This document shows, one piece after another, positions 57,661 to 64,000 of a DNA stretch of 64,000 nucleotides. Location of the stretch: contig NC_134400.1 of the NCBI RefSeq assembly GCF_050003625.1, positions 222,930,085 through 222,994,084 on the forward strand, given 5' to 3'. Each line of letters starts with the position of its first letter. Positions within the stretch are counted from its first letter, which is position 1. This DNA is from Haematobia irritans (taxonomy: Eukaryota > Arthropoda > Insecta > Diptera > Muscidae). The notes under the pieces are model-generated. The model was not told the origin of the DNA. It saw only the letters and a program-made list of their open reading frames with translations, and ran no database searches. A program made the position numbers and the translations under genes.

Positions 57661-58945
57661 GAATTGTATGCTTTTTTTAATATTTCCTATACTCAAATTT
57701 TCCTAAACTATTAATTTACACAATATTCAGAACAATTTTCACCGACTCATTGGATTAAAACTAAAATCACTTTTAGTTTGAAGTTTGTGTTCTTTGTTTT
57801 TTTTTTTTAAATTAGAAAAAAGTGTACAAAGATATCTAACACTTGTATAGGTTAGTAAATTTTCTAAATTCATAGCAAAACAAGTTTTGCTTAGAATATT
57901 TAAGATTCATATTAAATTATTTGCATATTTAATTATAACAGTAAACATATTCAAATATGCCTTACAACTTTTCAAATAATTCAGTATTCTAAATGAGCCA
58001 TACTTTCAGTTTGTTATTGCTTGGTGGTTTTCATTGAAACAGCAGAGAGATCAAAAGTTTTGTGGTCTAACGATTTTGTTAAACATTGGCCATTACTTTG
58101 AAAAGTTCTTCCAAGATTTTAAAATTCCATAAATAATCTCACAGAACACGCAAAGAAAACAAACACACAGGACCAGAAACAGAAAGAAAATCTTAAGAAA
58201 TTCATTCATTTTATTAAAATTAAAAACCAACAAATTCAATTAGTCTCATTTCCATTGTAATGCAAAACATCTAACTTACATTGAATTTATATTAAAAAAA
58301 ATAACAAATGTGAAGAAAAAAAAACACAAAACTAAACTAAACTTATACAGACAAAATCCAAAATCCTCTTATGTATTCTATCACATAATCGATTGATTAT
58401 ACGTTCTGGCTTCTGAGTAAAATTGTATTTTCCATTATTTAATCAAATTACAGTTTATGAGAACATTTGGAAAAGAGCTAACAAAGAAAGAAAAATATTC
58501 AATTCCATTGGAACTAATTTCAAATCTGATTTTCATGCACGTGCTATAACATTGAAACATGAAATTTTCTTATTTACCATATGGCCAAGTGGAAAATTCT
58601 TTTATTCCATTCCACTTGGTTTGTAGCTAGAGTTTTTGTTCCTGCGCAAGGAATACCGTAAATTCTGGGATTTTTGAATATTTTCGATCCCACTAATTTT
58701 GTTTACAATATTTTATAATGGGGTTAAGACCCATTGGGTTGATTTAAACTTACGGTACAGACACACTGGGCAGAAACAAAATAAACCCGTCGCCACAGTC
58801 AAGCTAGAAAACATTTTTACTCATATTTTTGCCTAGTGGTGACACCATACCCTTAGTAGAGAAGAAATTGAAAAATATTATTGAAATCTCGAAAATCAAT
58901 AAATTTAATAGATTTTATTAACAAGTGCAATAATATTTTGTCCAT
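57661..58945. other. AT-rich noncoding DNA
   Basis: No gene recognised. Homopolymer A and T runs and no repeats shared with the rest of the window were noticed. Confidence 0.45.
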
Positions 58946-59112
58946 GGATTTACGTCAAAATGTAATGCACCAATGAATATAATAGTATATACATATATAG
59001 GGACTAATTATTTTAAACAAATTTTTGTTTGGAAATATTTTTCTATTTAGTTAAAATGTAAAAAAACAACATTTTCAAGAAATTTTTTAATTAATTTAAT
59101 TTTAGTGCAATG
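58946..59112. repeat. Left copy of a flank duplicated across the minisatellite
   Basis: The stretch beginning TGGATTTACGTCAAAATGTA matches 63100-63271 almost base for base (ATGAATATAATAGTATATAC, CAAATTTTTGTTTGGAAATA, and a shared AGAAATTTTTTAATTAATTT). The two lie about 4.15 kb apart in the same direction, so the minisatellite between them lies within a tandem duplication. Confidence 0.85.
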
Positions 59113-60396
59113 TGTAATTTTTGAATTTGCTACTAACACAGACGCCAACCTTGATTCTAAAGGGCTCTGAATTTTTAATTCTAATTGAAGGTCTGTCCTC
59201 AATATGTGTGAAGATAAATTCGAATTTGAAATTTGCAGCCAAACTTAGCCTAGACACAAATCAGCACCTTTCAAAATTTTATTTCTATAGAAATTTTTGT
59301 TAAAACTTTATTTCTGTAGAAAATTTTGTCAAAATTTTATTTTTATAGAAAATTTTGTTAAAATTTTATTTCTATAGAAAATTTTGTCAAAAATGTTGTT
59401 TCTATAGCAAATTTTGTCAAAATTTCATTTCTATAAAATATTTTGGAAATTTTTTCAATGGAAAATTTTGTCAAAAATTTATTTCTATAGAAATTATTGT
59501 CAAAATTTTAGTTCTATAGAAAATTTTGTCAAAATTTCATTTCTATAGAAATTATTGTCAAAATTTTAGTTCTATAGAAATTATTGTCAAAATTTTAGTT
59601 CTATAGAAAATTTTGTCAAAATTTTATTTTCACCTTTCCAAATTTTATTTCTATAGAAAATTTTGTCAAAAATTTATTTCTATAGAAATTTTTGTTAAAA
59701 TTTTATTTCTATAGAAAATTTTGTTAAAATTTTATTTTTATAGAAAATTTTGTTAAAATTTTATTTCTATAGAAATTTTGTCAAATTTTTTTGTATAGCA
59801 AATTTTGTCAAAATTTCATTTCTATAAAATATTTTGTCAAAATTTTTCGATGGAAAATTTTGCCAAACTTTTATTTCTATAGAAATTATTGTCAAAATTT
59901 TAGTTCTATAGAAATTTTTGTCAAAATTGTAGTTCTATAGAAAATTTTGTCAAAATGTCATTTCGATAAAATAGTTTGTCAAAATTTTATTTCTATGGAA
60001 AATTTTGTAAAAATTTTATTTCTATAGAAATTATTGTCAAAATTTTATTTCTATAGATTTTATTATTGTCAAAATTTTAGTTCTATAGAAAATTTTGTCA
60101 AAAAATTTTTTTCTATAGCAAATTTAGTCAAAATTTCATTTCTATAAAATATTTTGCCAAAATTTTTCGATGGAAAATTTTGTCAAAATTTTATTTCTAT
60201 AGAAATTATTGTCAAAATTTTAGTTCAATAGAAAATTTTGTCAAAATTTCATTTCTATAGAAATTATTGTCAAAATTTTAGTTCTATAGAAATTATTGTA
60301 AAAATTTTAGTTCTATAGAAAATTTTGTCAAAATTTCATTTCTATAAAATATTTTGCCAAAATTTTTCGATGGAAAATTTTTTCAAAATTTTATTT

Positions 60397-60600
60397 CATT
60401 CGTTTTGTTTTGTTATTGTTGGTTTTGTTCTTTAAGCATTGTTGTTTTTTTGTTTTATTTCAGCTTAATACCATACATTGACTAAATTACAAGTGTAGCT
60501 TAACCAACAGAGGAAAAGAATGTTTGTCAAATTTATTTGGGAAAAGTCCTATAGACTGCAAGATGGTTGGATGTACAGCTGTTTCGGAATTTCGATAAAA
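60397..60600 (+). repeat. Spacer segment inside the minisatellite, copy 1 of 3
   Basis: About 190 bp: CATTCGTTTTGTTTTGTTAT, then TTTCAGCTTAATACCATACA, AACCAACAGAGGAAAAGAA and ATGGTTGGATGTACAGCTG, returning to satellite at GATAAAATAGTTTG. It recurs almost unchanged at 61288-61491, 891 bp away, and shortened at 62761-62920. Its right part reappears inverted at 62924-62993 and 63515-63655, so it is a fragment of a dispersed repeat trapped and amplified with the satellite. Confidence 0.88.
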
Positions 60601-62819
60601 TAGTTTGTCAAAATTTTATTTCTATGGAAAATTTTGTAAAAATTTTATTTCTATAGAAATTATTGTCAAAATCTTATTTCTATAGAAATTATTGTCAAAA
60701 TTTTAGTTCTATAGAAAATTTTGTCAAAATTTCATCTCTACAGAAATTATTGTCAAAATTTTAGTTCTATAGAAAATTTTGTCATAAATTTCATTTCTAG
60801 AGAAATTATTGTCAAAATTTTAGTTCTATAGAAAATTTTGTCAAAAAAATTTTTTCTATAGCAAATTTTGTCAAAATTTCATTTCTATAAAATATTTTGT
60901 CAAAATTTCATTCTATAGAAATTATTGTCAAAATTTTAGTTCTATAGAAAATTTTGTCAAAATTACATTTCTATAGAAATTATTGTCAAAATTTTAGTTC
61001 TATAGAAAATTTTGTCAAAAAATTTTTTTCTATAGCAAATTTTGTCAAAATTTCATTTCTATAAAATATTTTGTTAAAATTTCATTTCTATAGAAATTAT
61101 TGTCAAAATTTTAGTTCAATAGAAAATTTTGTCAAAATTTCATTTCTATAGAAATTATTGTCAAAATTTTAGTTCTATAGAAATTATTGTAAAAATTTTA
61201 GTTCTATAGAAAATTTTGTCAAAATTTCATTTCTATAAAATATTTTGCCAAAATTTTTCGATGGAAAATTTTTTCAAAATTTTATTTCATTCGTTTTGTT
61301 TTGTTATTGTTGGTTTTGTTCTTTAAGCATTGTTGTTTTTTTGTTTTATTTCAGCTTAATACCATACATTGACTAAATTACAAGTGTAGCTTAACCAACA
61401 GAGGAAAAGAATGTTTGTCAAATTTATTTGGGCAAAGTCCTATAGACTGCAAGATGGTTGGATGTACAGCTGTTTCGGAATTTCGATAAAATAGTTTGTC
61501 AAAATTTTATTTCTATAGAAATTATTGTCAAAATTTTATTTCTATAGAAATTATTGTCAAAATTTTAGTTCTATAGAAAATTTTGTCAAAATTTCATTTC
61601 TATAGAAATTATTGTCAAAATTTTAGTTCTATAGAAAATTTTGTCAAAATTTCATTTCTATAGAAATTATTGTCAAAATTTTAGTTCTATAGAAAATTTT
61701 GTCAAAAAAAATTTTTCTATAGCAAATTTTGTCAAAATTTCATTTCTATAAAATATTTTGTCAAAATTTCATTTCTATAGAAATTATTGTCAAAATTTTA
61801 GTTCAATAGAAAATTTTGTCAAAATTTCATTTCTATAGAAATTATTGTCAAAATTTTAGTTCAATAGAAAATTTTGTCAAAATTTCATTTCTATAGAAAT
61901 TATTGTCAAAATTTTAGTTCTATAGAAAATTTTGTCAAAATTTCATTTCTACAGAAATTATTGTCAAAATTTTAGTTCTATAGAAAATTTTGTCAAAATT
62001 TCATTTCTATAGAAATTATTGTCAAAATTTTAGTTCTATAGAAAATTTTGTCAAAAAATTTTTTTCTATAGCAAATTTTGTCAAAATTTCATTTCTATAA
62101 AATATTTTGTTAAAATTTCATTTCTACAGAAATTATTGTCAAAATTTTAGTTCTATAGAAAATTTTGTCAAAATTTCATTTCTATAGAAATTATTGTCAA
62201 AATTTTAGTTCTATAGAAAATTTTGTCAAAAAATTTTTTTCTATAGCAAATTTTGTCAAAATTTCATTTCTATAAAATATTTTGTTAAAATTTCATTTCT
62301 ATAGAAATTATTGTCAAAATTTTAGTTCAATAGAAAATTTTGTCAAAATTTCATTTCTATAGAAATTATTGTCAACATTTTAGTTCTATAGAAATTATTG
62401 TAAAAATTTTAGTTCTATAGAAAATTTTGTCAAAATTTCATTTCTATAGAAATTATTGTCAAAATTTTAGTTCTATAGAAAATTTTGTCAAAAAATTTTT
62501 TTCTATAGCAAATTTTGTCAAAATTTCATTTCTATAAAATATTTTGTTAAAATTTCATTTCTATAGAAATTATTGTCAAAATTTTAGTTCAATAGAAAAT
62601 TTTGTCAAAATTTCATTTCTATAGAAATTATTGTCAAAATTTTAGTTCTATAGAAATTATTGTCAAAATTTTAGTTCTATAGAAAATTTTGTCAAAATTT
62701 CATTTCTATAAAATATTTTGCCAAAATTTTTCGATGGAAATTTTTTTCAAAATTTTATTTCATTCGTTTTGTTTTGTTATTGTTGGTTTTGTTCTTTAAG
62801 CATTGTTGTTTTTTTTTTT

Positions 62820-62993
62820 TTTTATTTCAGCTTAAAACCATACATTGACTAAACTACAAGTGTAGCTTAACCAACAGAGGAAAATAATGTTTGTCAAATT
62901 TATTTGGGCAAAGTCCTATAGACATTCTTTTCCTCTGTTGGTTAAGCTACACTTGTAGTTTAGTCAATGTATGGTTTTAAGCTGAAATAAAAA
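62820..62993. repeat. Long inverted repeat, ~70-bp arms
   Basis: The left arm (about 62822-62889: TTATTTCAGCTTAAAACCAT ... CAACAGAGGAAAATAATG) and right arm (about 62924-62993, its complement) are nearly perfect around a centre of about 34 bp. It marks a point where the spacer was copied in the opposite direction. Such a structure could extrude as a cruciform and may have driven local rearrangement. Confidence 0.88.
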
Positions 62994-63099
62994 AACAACA
63001 AAAATTTTATTACTATAGAAATTATTGTCAAAATTTTATTTCTATAGAATGAACATTTTGTCAAAATTTTATTTCTATAGAAAATTTCGTCAAAATTTT

Positions 63100-63271
63100 A
63101 TGGATTTAAGTCAAAATGTAATGCAGCAATGAATATAATAGTATATACATGTATAGAGACTAATTATTTTAAACAAATTTTTGTTTGGAAATATTTTTTT
63201 ATTTAGTTAAAATGTAAAAAAAAACAAACATTTTCAAGAAATTTTTTAATTAATTTAATTTTAGTGTAATG
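63100..63271. repeat. Right copy of the duplicated flank
   Basis: Counterpart of 58946-59112, with small differences (GCAGCAATG for GCACCAATG, a slightly longer A-run). After it the sequence differs from the left side, where satellite begins after about 150 bp of unique DNA. Confidence 0.85.
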
Positions 63272-63274
63272 AAG

Positions 63275-63655
63275 ATAGAGGAAGCACGCCCAAAAACAAA
63301 CCCAGCCAACTACATTCGAATCGATGATTTGAGTTTGGCAAAGGAAAAGAAATATGCTTGCAAATTTGTCTAGGCAGTAGCCGACTATCAAACCTTTTTT
63401 CGGAAGGTTCAAGTGTAGTTCACTTTGGGTTGAGTGAATTACCCGAATTTATTCTGATAATTGGTTGATAATTTTGCTGCAAGTAGATGATGCTGATGAG
63501 GAATGTGGTAATTCCGAAACAGCTGTACATCCAACCATCTTGCAGTCTATAGGGCTTTGCCCAAATAAATTTGACAAGCATACTTTTCCTCTGTTGGTTA
63601 AGCTACACTTGAAGTTTAGTCAATGCAAGGTTTTAAGCTGAGATCAAAAACAACA
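63275..63655 (-). mobile_element. Dispersed repeat, source of the satellite spacers (unclassified)
   Basis: Read on the reverse strand it starts CAGCTTAAAACCTTGCATTG, includes AACCAACAGAGGAAAAGTAT, ATGGTTGGATGTACAGCTG and CATTCCTCATCAGCATCATC, and continues through GGTAATTCACTCAACCC to TTTGGGCGTGCTTCCTC. The first part is the spacer found three times in the array. Open frames are short (69 codons at most). No terminal repeats or boxes recognised. Confidence 0.55.
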
Positions 63656-64000
63656 ACAAAATTTCATTTCTACAAAACATTTTGTCAAAATTTTTCGATG
63701 GAAAATTTTGTCAAAATTTTAGTTCTATAGAAAATTTTGTCAAAATTTTATTTCTATAGAAATTATTGTCAAAATTTTATTTTTATAGAAAATTTTATAA
63801 AAAAGTTATTTCAATGGAAATTTTATTTCTATAGAGATTTTTGTCAAAATTTTATTTTTATATAGAAAATTTTGTCAAAAGTTTATTTCTGTAGAAAATT
63901 TTATCAACATTTTATTTCTATAGAAAATTTTGTCAAAATTTAATTTCTATAGAAATTATTGTCAAAATATTAGTTCTATAGAAATTATTTCAAAATGTTA
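63656..64000 (+). repeat. 29-bp minisatellite, continuing off the window
   Basis: Same unit as the main array but more variable (TTTCATTTCTACAAAACATT, TTTATTTTTATATAGAAAAT). It runs to the last base, so the true array is longer than seen here. Confidence 0.88.

Larger units (their letters stand above)
59267..63097 (+). repeat. Large 29-bp minisatellite array with higher-order structure
   Basis: The unit, about CAAAATTTTATTTCTATAG plus AAAATTTTGT, occurs well over a hundred times. It is nearly its own reverse complement (centre TTTCTATAGAAA). From about 60650 to 62700 two subtypes alternate: one with TTTCATTTCTATAGAAATTA and one with TTTTAGTTCTATAGAAAATT, giving a dimer of about 58 bp. Non-satellite spacers starting CATTCGTTTTGTTTTGTTAT lie at 60397, 61288 and 62761. 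No coding potential. Confidence 0.92.

Noticed and set aside
59267..63097. CRISPR-like look of short repeats with spacers
   Set aside because: Units are contiguous, AT-rich, variable and eukaryotic; the few spacers are copies of one dispersed repeat and no cas genes exist.

Overview
The window is eukaryotic, AT-rich, almost gene-free DNA from a higher fly. The best guess is a muscid near horn fly or stable fly. Support: nonautonomous rolling-circle repeats carrying (GTCY)n blocks of the mini-me/DINE-1/helentron type known in Diptera, fly-style splice sites, and a decayed mariner (52083-53331) very like Himar1, which was first described from Haematobia irritans. Mariners move horizontally, so the species call is only suggestive. 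Almost everything is intron or intergenic sequence packed with old mobile elements; no intact multi-exon gene is visible.

Host coding sequence: the only convincing exon is a first coding exon on the minus strand (31816-32051) with a clean start and an AG|GTGAGT donor. It carries an RFQV docking motif like those at the N-termini of SLC12 cation-chloride cotransporters. The DNA below 31.8 kb would then be its first coding intron, and 32052-33021 its 5'UTR and promoter. Weaker candidates are an island at 50336-50876 with open frames on both strands and a possible terminal exon at 40023-40188.

Mobile DNA: three related families of helentron-like nonautonomous elements (called A, C and D here) dominate. 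Each begins ATACCC after a T-run, has a GTCY block near the 5' end, tandem repeats of about 153 bp in the middle, subterminal inverted repeats, a short hairpin near the 3' end, and ends in ACTTG before a T-run. A tRNA-derived SINE of about 340 bp with a CCTAA-repeat tail occurs at least five times, two copies with clear target-site duplications. DNA transposon relics include four mariner-superfamily loci, two pogo/Tigger-like elements, a hAT-like element with an 8-bp duplication, a foldback-like element with a 9-bp duplication, and several MITE families.

Layout: 0-8 kb SINE, C fragment, stacked A elements, mariner relic. 8-13.5 kb AT-rich DNA, SINE, small duplications, MITE. 13.5-15.2 kb C element. 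17.2-21.4 kb a four-layer nest. 22.9-25.2 kb H-type repeats and A. 26-31 kb D, A and SINE. 31.8 kb host exon. 33-39.7 kb A pair, duplications, SINE, foldback. 41-45.4 kb MITE, hAT with D inside, Tigger relic. 46-49 kb A, SINE, D. 50-53.3 kb coding island and mariners. 54.7-57.1 kb minisatellite invaded by D and SINE. 59.3-64 kb a large 29-bp minisatellite with higher-order structure. The unit of that array is also the internal minisatellite of D elements, so the satellite and the transposons look historically linked.
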